NCBI RefSeq assembly: GCF_020171465.1 | Contig: NZ_JAIUZR010000003.1 | Location: 1,054,001-1,118,000 of the forward strand | DNA from: Lutimonas saemankumensis | GTDB lineage: Bacteria; Bacteroidota; Bacteroidia; Flavobacteriales; Flavobacteriaceae | Direction of reading: 5' to 3' | DNA length: 64,000 nucleotides | Shown here: positions 8,599 to 17,924 of the stretch, one piece after another | Numbering within the stretch: the stretch's first letter is position 1 | Layout of the letters: each line of letters begins with the position of its first letter | Notes under the pieces: model-generated | Databases searched by the model: none | The model's input: the letters and a program-made list of their open reading frames with translations, nothing else | Told to the model about the DNA's origin: nothing | Program-made: the position numbers and the translations under genes

Positions 8599-9008
8599 TT
8601 TCCGCCGTCGTAGGTTACAAAATTCCTGGGGGTCTCATACAAGGTTACAGTCAATTGAAGCCGTTCTTCAATTTTTGACCTCAGCTTGTTCCAAATTACA
8701 ACCGAGATGTTTTCAGCAGTAGGATTCAAAGTTTTGAATTCTTTAACTTCCTCATTCAAGTTCTTATGATCAAACTGATCTTCTACCTCCGATCGTATCA
8801 AATTCTTCAACACTTTCATATCCATGACGAATCCGGTATCAGGATGTATCTCTCCTTTGACGGAAACGATCAGCTCATAGTTGTGACCATGATAATTCGG
8901 ATTTGCACATTTCCCGAAAATCTCTGAATTCCTTGAATCTGTCCATTCATTGTTATACAATCTGTGAGCTGCATTAAAATGTGCCTTTCTGCTTACCGTA
9001 ACCTTCAT
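8595..9008 (-). CDS. 6-pyruvoyl-tetrahydropterin synthase-type protein (QueD/PTPS family)
   Basis: A 137-residue T-fold enzyme. Zn ligands are His15, His40 and His42 (HGH), with catalytic Cys34 in FGKCANPNYHGHNY. The C-x5-HGH spacing and the surrounding residues are those of animal-type PTPS (tetrahydrobiopterin synthesis), whereas queuosine-pathway QueD enzymes have C-x3-HGH. The C-terminal TLYETPRN block also resembles PTPS. The reaction would be dihydroneopterin triphosphate to 6-pyruvoyl-tetrahydropterin; the QueD reaction is the alternative. It sits 2 nt after idi and overlaps the peroxiredoxin gene. Confidence 0.8.
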   Translation of the reverse strand: MKVTVSRKAHFNAAHRLYNNEWTDSRNSEIFGKCANPNYHGHNYELIVSVKGEIHPDTGFVMDMKVLKNLIRSEVEDQFDHKNLNEEVKEFKTLNPTAENISVVIWNKLRSKIEERLQLTVTLYETPRNFVTYDGGK

Positions 9009-9010
9009 AA

Positions 9011-9523
9011 TTAAATCAATCGCTGATAATATTCCTTAAAAATGATCTTAAACCATTCTGTATACGCTCCAGGGTTCAAAAGCATGTCTCTCCGGACATC
9101 CTCTAAGGTCATCCACTTAAAAGAACCTACTTCCTCTGCGTTAATTACAGGATCTTCATCGTAATACCCAGCCATGACATGATCCAGTTCATGTTCAGTA
9201 AGGCCGTTATCAAAAGGAGCTTTATAGACAAATGAAAATAACTCTTTTAACTCACAGCTAAAACCCATCTCTTCCAGTAATCTTCTCTTGCCTGCCTGCA
9301 GATTCGTTTCCCCCTCTCGCTGATGGCTGCAACAGGTATTGGTCCATAAACCAGGTGAATGGTATTTATCAAGAGCTCTTTGCTGCAACAGCAACTTTCC
9401 GTCCTTATTGAATATAAATACTGAAAACGCCCTGTGAAGCAAACCTTTTTCATGGGCCTCCATTTTACCCATAAGCCCCAATTGCTCATCAGTTTCACTA
9501 ACTAAAATAACTTTTTCTTCCAA
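9011..9523 (-). CDS. idi: Isopentenyl-diphosphate delta-isomerase, type I
   Basis: A 170-residue Nudix-fold IPP isomerase. TNTCCSH near residue 62-68 carries the catalytic cysteine, and EHELDHV near 118 carries the catalytic glutamate and a metal ligand. It interconverts IPP and DMAPP for menaquinone, undecaprenol and carotenoid synthesis. It is the first gene of a tight operon with the PTPS-type gene (2-nt gap) and the peroxiredoxin. A TAACTTTG -7 box lies at 9539-9546. Confidence 0.93.
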   Translation of the reverse strand: MEEKVILVSETDEQLGLMGKMEAHEKGLLHRAFSVFIFNKDGKLLLQQRALDKYHSPGLWTNTCCSHQREGETNLQAGKRRLLEEMGFSCELKELFSFVYKAPFDNGLTEHELDHVMAGYYDEDPVINAEEVGSFKWMTLEDVRRDMLLNPGAYTEWFKIIFKEYYQRLI

Positions 9524-9538
9524 AATGCTTCTTTTTTA

Positions 9539-9546
9539 CAAAGTTA
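9539..9546 (-). promoter_or_regulatory. Candidate -7 box for idi operon
   Basis: TAACTTTG on the minus strand, 16 nt before the idi ATG, fits TAnnTTTG. Confidence 0.5.
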
Positions 9547-9576
9547 CTTATTTCCTACTTTAATTAAAACCCCCTA

Positions 9577-9604
9577 TTGAATTTGAGACAATAACATATA
9601 TTTG
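9577..9604 (+). promoter_or_regulatory. Consensus promoter for the cyclophilin lipoprotein gene
   Basis: TTG at 9577-9579 and TATATTTG at 9597-9604 are separated by 17 nt, matching the Bacteroidota -33/-7 arrangement. The ATG follows at 9630. Confidence 0.65.
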
Positions 9605-9629
9605 CATGCAATAATTGATCCATAAGGCC

Positions 9630-10391
9630 ATGAAAATTGCCACATTTCGTTTTTTTCTTTTTTTGGTGATTGTTTTTGCCTCTTGCAAAACAGATAAAAA
9701 AGAATCGCTGCAGAATAATTCAACTCCCGTTGAAAACAATGGATCTGAGGGATCTGATATTGAGATTGAGGATTTGCAAAGTGATAAGAGTGAAAAGAAG
9801 ATAAAGGAAAATGCTCAAAGTAGGGCTGAATCCAGACCCCTCGATTCCATAAACAAAGACAACGCCGTTCTATTTCTTCAGAAATATGGTGAGGAAAACA
9901 GAGAAAGCATTGTCCTAGTCAAAACGAGGCTGGGAAATATGAAAATTCGTTTGTATGAAGAAACCCCTTTACACAGGGCCAGTTTTATTTTTCTGTCAAA
10001 AATGGGTTATTTCGATACTACCTGCTTCTATCGTGTTGTTCCGGATTTTATAATTCAGGGAGGTGAATCGGAACGCCTGGATACACAAAGATATAAAGCA
10101 AGATATGAACGCTATAAAATTCCCCCTGAATTCAATAAGAAATTAAAGCATAAATATGGAGCCATAGCGCTTGCAAGGGATTGGAAAGACAACCCTCGAA
10201 AGTATTCTACAGCATTTGAATTTTATATTGTTCAAAACAGAAAAGGCGCCCATCACCTGGATGGTGAGCATACAGTATTTGGAGAAGTAATCTCTGGTTT
10301 TGAAACTATCGACAGAATCGTTCAACTCGAAGCGGGAGGGGATGAATGGCCTCTCAATGATGTATTTATGAAAGTGGAGGTAGTCGATTAA
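9630..10391 (+). CDS. Cyclophilin-type peptidyl-prolyl isomerase lipoprotein
   Basis: A 253-residue lipoprotein with a signal peptide ending in a VFASC lipobox, an acidic, low-complexity linker (about residues 20-80) and a cyclophilin domain (about 95-250) with FYRVVPDFIIQGG, matching the catalytic FHRVIP-FMIQGG block. It should catalyse proline isomerisation on periplasmic or outer-membrane proteins. The ATG at 9630 is preferred over an in-frame TTG at 9615 because it gives a proper signal peptide and sits well behind the promoter. Confidence 0.88.
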   Translation: MKIATFRFFLFLVIVFASCKTDKKESLQNNSTPVENNGSEGSDIEIEDLQSDKSEKKIKENAQSRAESRPLDSINKDNAVLFLQKYGEENRESIVLVKTRLGNMKIRLYEETPLHRASFIFLSKMGYFDTTCFYRVVPDFIIQGGESERLDTQRYKARYERYKIPPEFNKKLKHKYGAIALARDWKDNPRKYSTAFEFYIVQNRKGAHHLDGEHTVFGEVISGFETIDRIVQLEAGGDEWPLNDVFMKVEVVD

Positions 10392-10437
10392 TTTTGGTAT
10401 ATTCGATTTTACAACCAATCATTTTTAGAATATAGAC

Positions 10438-10941
10438 ATGGAACTGTTTGAATTTCTCACTCAACTGGCTCCCATTTTGAGCTTTATTACGATCATCATA
10501 GCAATTATCTTTGGAGTCATCCAATTGAAACAATTCAAAACCCAACGAAAAGACATCGCGGCCGTAGAGATAATGCGAACCATGCAGGATGCTCAGTTTA
10601 CAGAATCTCTTCATGTGATCAATCATTCTGAACAGCTTGACTCGCTAAAAGAAGTAAATCCCAATCTCGAAAAAGCTATTTTTGCCATCACTACGAAATT
10701 TGAAACTCTCGGTTTCCTGGTCTATAAAAGAGTTATCCCGATCGAATTTGTAGAACAGCTTGTGGGAGGGGTTTGTCTGGCCTTATGGGAAAAGTTAAAT
10801 TTATATGTTCTGGAATACAGAAAGATCAATGATCAAAAGCTTTTTCTTGAGTGGTTTGAATGGCTCTCTTATATTTTGAAGAAAAGAGAACGTGACAAAG
10901 CAAAACCGGCACTGGAAAAATTCAAAAATTGGGATTCCTAA
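10438..10941 (+). CDS. Single-TM protein, DUF4760-like
   Basis: A 167-residue protein with one N-terminal membrane segment (about residues 12-30, ILSFITIIIAIIFGVIQL) followed by a soluble helical domain rich in Phe, Leu and Lys. The organisation resembles DUF4760 proteins. There are no catalytic motifs and no signal cleavage site, so the soluble part is probably cytosolic. It lies 46 nt after the cyclophilin gene and just upstream of prfC, which has its own promoter. Function unknown. Confidence 0.7.
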   Translation: MELFEFLTQLAPILSFITIIIAIIFGVIQLKQFKTQRKDIAAVEIMRTMQDAQFTESLHVINHSEQLDSLKEVNPNLEKAIFAITTKFETLGFLVYKRVIPIEFVEQLVGGVCLALWEKLNLYVLEYRKINDQKLFLEWFEWLSYILKKRERDKAKPALEKFKNWDS

Positions 10942-10963
10942 TGGTAGATAATCAAAGTTGGCT

Positions 10964-10971
10964 TATATTTG
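10964..10971 (+). promoter_or_regulatory. Candidate -7 box for prfC
   Basis: TATATTTG fits TAnnTTTG, 17 nt before the prfC ATG. Confidence 0.55.
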
Positions 10972-10988
10972 CAAACTAATTTTTTTTA

Positions 10989-12578
10989 ATGGATCTACTT
11001 CAGGAAATACAGAGAAGACGAACGTTTGGAATCATTTCCCATCCCGATGCTGGTAAAACGACCTTAACCGAAAAACTACTTCTTTTTGGAGGTGCTATTC
11101 AGGAAGCCGGAGCTGTAAAAAGCAACAAAATAAAGAAAGGAGCCACATCTGACTTTATGGAAATCGAAAGGCAAAGGGGAATATCTGTTGCTACCTCGGT
11201 CCTTGCCTTTGTCTACAAGGATAAGAAAATCAATATTCTGGACACACCCGGGCACAAGGACTTTGCTGAAGATACCTTTAGAACCTTAACCGCCGTTGAC
11301 AGTGTTATTGTAGTTATCGACGTGGCTAAAGGTGTTGAGGAGCAGACAGAAAAACTGGTTGAGGTTTGCAGAATGCGGAATATTCCAATGATCGTATTCA
11401 TAAACAAGCTTGACCGTGAAGGTAAAGATGCTTTCGACCTGCTTGATGAAGTTGAACAAAAATTAGGCCTTAAAGTAATTCCATTGAGCTTCCCTATTGG
11501 AATGGGCTATGACTTCAAAGGAATCTACAATATCTGGGATAAAAAAATTAATTTGTTTAGTGCCGGGAGCAAAACTGTTGTTTCGGATGGAATTGAATTT
11601 GACAATGTCAACGATCCCGAACTTGATGAGATGATTGGTTCAGAGGCCGCTGAGCAGCTTAGAGAAGAGCTTGAACTGGTTGAAGAGGTTTATCCAGGGT
11701 TTGACAAAGATGCCTATTTGAAAGGAGACCTTCAACCTGTTTTCTTTGGCTCGGCCCTGAATAACTTTGGTGTAAAAGAATTGCTGGATTGTTTTATCGA
11801 CATTGCTCCGGCCCCATTGCCAAAAATGTCTGATACCCGACTCGTAGATTCCAAAGAGAAAAAATTTACAGGGTTTGTGTTCAAGATTCACGCAAATATG
11901 GATCCCAAGCACAGGGACAGATTAGCTTTCGTAAAAATAGTTTCGGGGATCTTTAAACGAAACACGAATTACCTTCATGTAAAACTGGGAAAGAAAATGA
12001 AATTTTCGAGCCCAAATGCATTCTTTGCAGAAAAAAAGGAAATTGTGGATGAGTCCTTTCCAGGTGATATTGTGGGTCTGCATGATACAGGGAATTTTAA
12101 AATTGGAGATACCCTGACGGAAGGTGAAATTCTTGAATTCAAAGGTATTCCAAGCTTTTCCCCCGAACACTTCAGATATGTCAATAATGCCGATCCTATG
12201 AAAGCTAAGCAATTAGCCAAAGGACTCGACCAGTTGATGGATGAAGGTGTTGCTCAATTATTTACACTTGATTTGAATGGCAGAAAAGTGATTGGAACGG
12301 TCGGAGCCCTTCAATTTGAGGTAATTCAGTACCGACTGGAGCATGAATACGGGGCAAAGTGTTCTTATGAAAATGTAAACGTTCATAAAGCATGCTGGGT
12401 GGATGCAGAAGACGAAAATAACGAAGAATACAAAGAATTCAAACGAGTGAAACAGCGCTATCTGGCCAAGGATAAAAAAGGTCAGCTTGTGTTCCTCGCT
12501 GATTCAGCCTTTACGGTACAAATGACTCAGCAGAAATACCCAACGGTAAAACTGCATTTTGTGAGTGAATTTAATTAA
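10989..12578 (+). CDS. prfC: Peptide chain release factor 3 (RF3)
   Basis: A 529-residue translational GTPase, the usual RF3 length. G1 is SHPDAGKTTLTEK (about residues 17-29), G3 is DTPGHKDF and G4 is NKLDRE. RF3 recycles RF1/RF2 from terminated ribosomes. The C-terminal domains align with RF3 through QFEVIQYRLEHEYGA, which distinguishes it from EF-G. Monocistronic behind a TATATTTG box. Confidence 0.96.
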   Translation: MDLLQEIQRRRTFGIISHPDAGKTTLTEKLLLFGGAIQEAGAVKSNKIKKGATSDFMEIERQRGISVATSVLAFVYKDKKINILDTPGHKDFAEDTFRTLTAVDSVIVVIDVAKGVEEQTEKLVEVCRMRNIPMIVFINKLDREGKDAFDLLDEVEQKLGLKVIPLSFPIGMGYDFKGIYNIWDKKINLFSAGSKTVVSDGIEFDNVNDPELDEMIGSEAAEQLREELELVEEVYPGFDKDAYLKGDLQPVFFGSALNNFGVKELLDCFIDIAPAPLPKMSDTRLVDSKEKKFTGFVFKIHANMDPKHRDRLAFVKIVSGIFKRNTNYLHVKLGKKMKFSSPNAFFAEKKEIVDESFPGDIVGLHDTGNFKIGDTLTEGEILEFKGIPSFSPEHFRYVNNADPMKAKQLAKGLDQLMDEGVAQLFTLDLNGRKVIGTVGALQFEVIQYRLEHEYGAKCSYENVNVHKACWVDAEDENNEEYKEFKRVKQRYLAKDKKGQLVFLADSAFTVQMTQQKYPTVKLHFVSEFN

Positions 12579-12611
12579 ATAGTTCATAAATATTCGTGTT
12601 TGGCACAGGAA

Positions 12612-12640
12612 TTGAATCTCTTGAAAAGTTAATATCTTTG
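12612..12640 (+). promoter_or_regulatory. Consensus promoter for the NlpE/META lipoprotein gene
   Basis: TTG at 12612-12614 and TATCTTTG at 12633-12640 are 18 nt apart, a full match to the Bacteroidota promoter. The ATG is 26 nt downstream. Confidence 0.65.
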
Positions 12641-12666
12641 AAAGAACATTTTTATAATTACAAATA

Positions 12667-13875
12667 ATGAAAATTCAATTCTTACTAGCCTTGACAGCCT
12701 CGGTTTTAATATGTTCCTGTGGTTCTTCATCAAGTTCCAGCAGAAGTAAATATATGGACCCTCATGCTGAGGCCCATCAGCAATTGCACAACCAGCTTGT
12801 ACAGGAGGAGCTTCAAAAGGCTTATCAAAACAGCATCAACTTGTTTACAGGCACCTATTCGGGCACTTTTCCTTGCAAGGATTGCGAAGGAGTGCATTAT
12901 AAGCTCATCTTGAAAAATGATATGTCGTATAGAGCTGAAATCCTTTACAAAGGGAAATCGCTGAAAACTGAGATTCAAGAAAGTTATTTTAATTTTTTGG
13001 AAAACGACATTATTGCATTAAACGATGCTCCGGAGAGTACGAGTTTTTTCAAGATTGAGGGGAATCAACTCAGATTACTTGACAAGAATCGCAAACCGAT
13101 TACTGCTGGACCTTCAGATTCGTATATCTTGAAAGCTGTTGCTACTGCCTCAAAAAATGAGTCTTTACCAGATACGACAAAAGTACGCAGCCTGACCAAA
13201 AAACGTAAAGATGGTATTGTGTTCATGGCATCTGATATGAATAAAAGCTGGACACTTAGATACTTTTCAGATGATTCGCTAAAATTAACAATGAAACAGG
13301 GGCGTTCATTTACGGCAAAACTTCCAAAGCCACTTCCTTCATTACAACCAGAAATCCTTGATTACAGAGTTAAAAACAAAGAAGGAGAAATGTTTGTTCA
13401 CTTGGTTGAAGAAAAATGTAATTTGAACAATTCAGATCAAATTCAAAACTTTAAGGTAAACGTTAAACTGGATTTAAAAGCGGATAAAAACATCTATGAA
13501 TTGGAGGGTTGTGGAAGTTTTGTTCCTGACCCTAATCTAGAAGGTTCCTGGACTATAATCTGGGCAAAGGATGCAACCATAGACAAAGCGCAATTTGAAG
13601 GCAGACAGCCTTTCATAAAAATAGACATAGATCAAGGAAAGATATTCGGGAATGAGGGGTGTAACGGCTTTCAGGGGCAGATAAAGTTCAAGGCTGAGGA
13701 AGTGGTAATTGGGCCTTTGGCAGGAACACTGATGGCCTGTCCCAATATGGATATCAGCAGTAAAATAACTGGTGCAATTGGTGGAAATACCTTGGCTTAT
13801 GTCTTTGACAAGGATAGGCTCATTTTTTACGAAGGATCAAATAAAGTAATGGTACTTACACCAGCGCCTGAATAA
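12667..13875 (+). CDS. Lipoprotein with NlpE-like and META/HslJ domains
   Basis: A 402-residue lipoprotein. The signal peptide ends at Cys18 (ICSC lipobox), followed by a serine-rich tether. An NlpE-like domain (about 55-160) begins GTYSGTFPCKDCEG, including the CxxC of copper-responsive NlpE. A middle module (about 235-290) has conserved EEKCN and GCG cysteines resembling the MliC-adjacent domain of other lipoproteins. A C-terminal META domain (about 290-400) has GNEGCNGFQG. This suggests envelope stress or heat/novobiocin-resistance functions, but no substrate is known. Monocistronic with a consensus promoter. Confidence 0.8.
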   Translation: MKIQFLLALTASVLICSCGSSSSSSRSKYMDPHAEAHQQLHNQLVQEELQKAYQNSINLFTGTYSGTFPCKDCEGVHYKLILKNDMSYRAEILYKGKSLKTEIQESYFNFLENDIIALNDAPESTSFFKIEGNQLRLLDKNRKPITAGPSDSYILKAVATASKNESLPDTTKVRSLTKKRKDGIVFMASDMNKSWTLRYFSDDSLKLTMKQGRSFTAKLPKPLPSLQPEILDYRVKNKEGEMFVHLVEEKCNLNNSDQIQNFKVNVKLDLKADKNIYELEGCGSFVPDPNLEGSWTIIWAKDATIDKAQFEGRQPFIKIDIDQGKIFGNEGCNGFQGQIKFKAEEVVIGPLAGTLMACPNMDISSKITGAIGGNTLAYVFDKDRLIFYEGSNKVMVLTPAPE

Positions 13876-13954
13876 TTATTTCTTGGATCCATGCTTCTCC
13901 TATCTGAAGATTTATTATATATTTACAATATAAGTCAATGATCAGCAAGTTAGC

Positions 13955-15040
13955 ATGAATTCAAGGATTATAGCCAATGGAATCTTAAGGGCAGTAGCCG
14001 TCTTGGTCGGCATTCTCATCTTTCTATATTTTCTCTACAAAATTCAAAGTGTCTTGGTTTACCTGGTCATAGCCACGGTATTATCACTCATTGCCACCCC
14101 GGTTCAGCGCTTTTTAAAGAACAAGTTAAAATTTCCAAATGTACTTGCAGTGGTCATCACCATGTCTATGTTTTTGCTGGTGATCATGGGCATTATATCC
14201 ATGTTCATTCCTTTGATCAAAGAACAGGGCCATAATATCTCTCTTTTAAATACGGAAGAATTACGAAGACGAATTTTTAATCTCTTTCACGAAATTGATC
14301 TTTATTTTGCTGCACGTCGCATCAATTTGTTCGGCGAATTAAAAAATATTGACCTTACATCAAACATCGCCTCTATACCGAGTCTTTTGAATTCTTTTGT
14401 GGGGGTTGTTGGAACTTTTAGCGTTGGACTTTTTTCCGTCTTGTTTATCACCTTCTTCTTTTTGAAGGATACCAAAATGTTGCATAACGTATTTGTACTG
14501 GTGACCCCTGACAAAAATGAGGCTAAGATTTTGAATTCTCTCAAGACGATTAATGACCTGCTGTCACGTTATTTTATTGGTTTGATCATTCAGATTTCAA
14601 TATTATTCACCATTTATTCCATCACTTTGCTCATTTTCAATATAAAAAGTGCAGTAGTGATCGCATTCTTATGTGCCCTGCTCAATTTGATTCCTTATAT
14701 AGGCCCTTTGATCGGAGGTGTATTGATGATACTTCTTACGATGACGAGCAGCCTTGAGTATGATTTTCAGACACATATACTTCCGGTTACCTTATATGTA
14801 TTATTCGGTTATATTATAGCGCAGCTCATTGATAATTTTTTCAGCCAGCCAATCATTTTCTCAAAAAGTGTTAAGTCACATCCACTTGAAATATTCCTTA
14901 TCATCGTTATAGGAGGTCTTTTGTTTGGTATCACGGGAATGATTTTTGCGGTACCATCTTATACGGTGATCAAAGTTGTTTTAAAAGAATTTCTTTCGGA
15001 CAATCCGATTGTTAAAAGCCTCACCAAAGGATTGGATTGA
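13955..15040 (+). CDS. AI-2E family (PerM-like) membrane transporter
   Basis: A 361-residue polytopic protein with hydrophobic stretches near residues 10-45, 60-90, 150-170, 200-260 and 300-345, and the characteristic LNLIPYIGPLIGG motif near residue 248. The family includes AI-2 exporters, Na+/H+ antiporters and PerM; substrate cannot be deduced. The start codon of the downstream methyltransferase follows its stop by one nucleotide, suggesting translational coupling. Confidence 0.85.
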   Translation: MNSRIIANGILRAVAVLVGILIFLYFLYKIQSVLVYLVIATVLSLIATPVQRFLKNKLKFPNVLAVVITMSMFLLVIMGIISMFIPLIKEQGHNISLLNTEELRRRIFNLFHEIDLYFAARRINLFGELKNIDLTSNIASIPSLLNSFVGVVGTFSVGLFSVLFITFFFLKDTKMLHNVFVLVTPDKNEAKILNSLKTINDLLSRYFIGLIIQISILFTIYSITLLIFNIKSAVVIAFLCALLNLIPYIGPLIGGVLMILLTMTSSLEYDFQTHILPVTLYVLFGYIIAQLIDNFFSQPIIFSKSVKSHPLEIFLIIVIGGLLFGITGMIFAVPSYTVIKVVLKEFLSDNPIVKSLTKGLD

Positions 15041-15041
15041 T

Positions 15042-16217
15042 TTGAATAGAGATATTTTACATACTGATGTTCAGTTGTTTATAAATCAAAATCTTAATTC
15101 AGATCTTACAAAAATTGTATTAAGCGGATCTCCGTTTCCTCATATTCCAATTCAGGAGCTGGTGGAGCAGATCAAGTCCAAATCCAAGGTAAAAAGAAAA
15201 CTTCCTACCTGGTACAATACAGATCAAATATTCTATCCTAATTCGATCAATCTTGAACAGAGTTCATCTGAAATTACGGCTCAATATAAAGCTGGGCTAA
15301 CAAAAGGAAAAAAACTTATTGATTTAACGGGAGGTTTTGGTGTTGACAGCTTTTTTTTTGCGGCTCATTTCAAGGAGGTCTTCCATTGTGAAATTAATAG
15401 AGATTTGTCTGAAATTGCCGCTCATAACTTCCAAGTTTTAGGAGCGAAAAATATCAGCTCAGTTCCTGTAAACGGCATTGAATACCTTATGAAATCCAAT
15501 GTAACTTTTGACTGGATTTACCTGGATCCTTCCAGACGTAATGACATAAAAGGAAAGGTATTCAGGCTTGAAGATTGTTTACCAAATGTGATCAATCATC
15601 TGGACGATCTGCTGAAATTTTCTGATCATATTATGATAAAGCTATCTCCCCTCCTGGATATTTCGGCTACAATAAAAAGTCTGAACTTTGTAAAAGAGGT
15701 ACACACGATTGCTGTGAGAAATGAAATGAAAGAGCTTGTGGTAATCATTGAAAAAAACCACACGGATCAGATAAAACTCGTGGCCGTTGATTACAGCCAT
15801 AAAAGAAAAACAATTTTTAAAGCAACCTTTCCCATAATCTCAAAAGCCTCTTATTCATTTCCGGAAACCTATCTGTATGAGCCAAATTCAGCCATTTTAA
15901 AAGCCGGTCTTTTTAATGAAGTTTCACATCAACTGAATATAGATAAACTTCATATTAACAGTCACTTATACACATCTTGTAAATTAATTAATTTTCCGGG
16001 TCGACGCTTTTTAATCAAGGATATTTTCAAGTACAATAAAAAGAAAATTAAAAAACTATTTGGCTCAAAAAAAGCAAATATAAGCATCCGAAACTTTAAC
16101 GAGTCTGTGGCGGAGATCAGAAAAAAGACCGGAATTAAGGAAGGTGGAGAAGATTACCTGTTTTTTACCAGAGACCTTGACGACCAGGCAATCGTTATTT
16201 ATTGCAGAAAAGTTTAA
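15042..16217 (+). CDS. Class I SAM-dependent methyltransferase with THUMP-like C-terminal domain
   Basis: A 391-residue protein if it starts at the TTG at 15042 (MNRDILHTDVQLF), one nucleotide after the AI-2E stop; the longer in-frame reading from TTG 15009 overlaps that gene and adds unlikely residues. SAM motif I is DLTGGFGVDSF (about 97-107) and motif IV is YLDPSRR (about 163-169). DPSRR resembles the catalytic DPPR/DPPY class of base methyltransferases. The C-terminal part resembles the THUMP-like domain of Bacteroidota RNA methyltransferases. An RNA target is likely but unproven. Confidence 0.75.
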   Translation: MNRDILHTDVQLFINQNLNSDLTKIVLSGSPFPHIPIQELVEQIKSKSKVKRKLPTWYNTDQIFYPNSINLEQSSSEITAQYKAGLTKGKKLIDLTGGFGVDSFFFAAHFKEVFHCEINRDLSEIAAHNFQVLGAKNISSVPVNGIEYLMKSNVTFDWIYLDPSRRNDIKGKVFRLEDCLPNVINHLDDLLKFSDHIMIKLSPLLDISATIKSLNFVKEVHTIAVRNEMKELVVIIEKNHTDQIKLVAVDYSHKRKTIFKATFPIISKASYSFPETYLYEPNSAILKAGLFNEVSHQLNIDKLHINSHLYTSCKLINFPGRRFLIKDIFKYNKKKIKKLFGSKKANISIRNFNESVAEIRKKTGIKEGGEDYLFFTRDLDDQAIVIYCRKV

Positions 16218-16283
16218 CAAGCCGTTTTTCAACTTCCTGAATATATTTCTTACTTTTAATTCTTAATATTTCAAAACAAAACC

Positions 16284-17915
16284 ATGGCCAATAAAAATAT
16301 CCGATCTCTTTCATCGAGAAAGGGCCTGGACTATAACCTTTTTGAAAAAATTGCAGAATTGTCCGGGAATGAAGCTGGTGAACATGAATTTCAAAGACTG
16401 TCAAAACAGTTTTTTATTGATGATTCCGTAGTGTTTGGGACCGCTTCATTTTATGACTTTATAAAACCTGGAGAGACTTCAAAAAAGGTACGAATTTGTA
16501 ATGGAACCGCTTGTATGGTCGCCGGGACTCAGGATCGGACAAAGAATATTCTTAAATCTGAGTTTGATGAAAAAGATATTGGTCACGTTGCCTGCGTGGG
16601 ACACTGTCACAGTAACGGCGCCATCATGTTAAATGATCAAACGTATAGCCTTGAAAATAATGAGCATTTAAAATCTATATTATCACTTGAAAATCAACCT
16701 GGGCAGTCTCAAAACACCTATCATGTGGGTGCTAATTCAACCCCCATTCTCACAGCTCCTGTGTATGAGGTAAATTCTTTTTTTAAACTGGCAGAAAAAT
16801 TCATCGGCAATAAAGAGCTTATCCTAAATGAATTGAAAGCTTCGAATTTGAGAGGAAGAGGTGGAGCCGGATTTCCTTTTTGGTTTAAACTTGACGCAGT
16901 AAAGAAAGAAGATCAAAGCCAGAAATATATTATTTGCAACGCCGATGAAGGTGACCCAGGGGCCTATAGCGACATGTATTTGATGGAACAACAACCCTTT
17001 AAGGTGTTGTTTGGCATGTATGTCTCAGGAATATGTGCAGGAGCAGATACAGGGGTTCTCTATATAAGAGGAGAATACCCTGAGTCAATACGCTCCATGG
17101 AAAATGCAATTCATTATGTAAAAGAAAACAATTTGATTGGTAATTTCCGATTTAAAATTATACGCGGACAGGGTAGTTATGTATGTGGCGAGGAAACGGC
17201 ACTTATAAATTCTATTGAAGGACTCAGGCCGGAAGTAAGAGTCAGACCCCCCTATCCTGCACAATATGGATTGTTCGGAAAACCTACGGTACTGAGCAAT
17301 GTTGAAACCTTTGCAAATATCCACTGGATTCTCGATCATGGAGGAAAAGCCTTTGCTGCTTTGGGTCAAGGTGCTTCAACCGGAACAAAACTGGTTTCTT
17401 TGGATAGTTACTTTAATCGGCCCGGAATGTACGAAATAGAAATGGGCACACCACTTCAAGTAATTTTTGATGAATTTGGGCAGGGTTTGAAAACCAAGGT
17501 TAAAGCATTTCAAATTGGCGGACCCTTGGGAGGGATTGTTCCCGCTAACATGATCCAAGAATTAAATCTTGATTTTGAATCACTTGACCAGGGAGGATTT
17601 TTATTGGGTCACGCTAGCGTTGTTTCAATTCCTGATGACTATCCCATGATTAAATTCATGAGTCATTTACTTGAATTTACAGCCGAGGAAAGTTGCGGTA
17701 AATGTTATCCATGCCGAATTGGATCCTACAGAGGATTTGAAATGCTCGAAAAAGCACAAAGCGAAGCGTATAAAATTGATAAGAACCTATTTGATGATCT
17801 TATCGAAACCCTTGAAATAGGATCTTTATGTGCTCTTGGGGGCGGGGTACCCTTACCCTTAAAAAACGCTATGCAATATTTTCAACCTGAATTAAAATCA
17901 TATTTTGAATCGTAA
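16284..17915 (+). CDS. fdhB: NAD-dependent formate dehydrogenase diaphorase subunit (NuoE-NuoF fusion)
   Basis: A 543-residue flavoprotein. The N-terminal thioredoxin-like domain (1-135) carries a [2Fe-2S] set, Cys72, Cys77, Cys104 and Cys108, as in NuoE/FdsG. The NuoF/FdsB part has the FMN/NADH loop GRGGAGFP (191-198), NADEGDPGAY near 220 and the [4Fe-4S] motif CGKCYPC with a distal cysteine (LCALGG). It passes electrons from the formate site to NAD+. FdsG and FdsB are separate in Cupriavidus; here they are fused. It lies 9 nt upstream of the catalytic subunit. Cytosolic, no signal peptide. Confidence 0.9.
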   Translation: MANKNIRSLSSRKGLDYNLFEKIAELSGNEAGEHEFQRLSKQFFIDDSVVFGTASFYDFIKPGETSKKVRICNGTACMVAGTQDRTKNILKSEFDEKDIGHVACVGHCHSNGAIMLNDQTYSLENNEHLKSILSLENQPGQSQNTYHVGANSTPILTAPVYEVNSFFKLAEKFIGNKELILNELKASNLRGRGGAGFPFWFKLDAVKKEDQSQKYIICNADEGDPGAYSDMYLMEQQPFKVLFGMYVSGICAGADTGVLYIRGEYPESIRSMENAIHYVKENNLIGNFRFKIIRGQGSYVCGEETALINSIEGLRPEVRVRPPYPAQYGLFGKPTVLSNVETFANIHWILDHGGKAFAALGQGASTGTKLVSLDSYFNRPGMYEIEMGTPLQVIFDEFGQGLKTKVKAFQIGGPLGGIVPANMIQELNLDFESLDQGGFLLGHASVVSIPDDYPMIKFMSHLLEFTAEESCGKCYPCRIGSYRGFEMLEKAQSEAYKIDKNLFDDLIETLEIGSLCALGGGVPLPLKNAMQYFQPELKSYFES

Positions 17916-17924
17916 AACAGAGAT

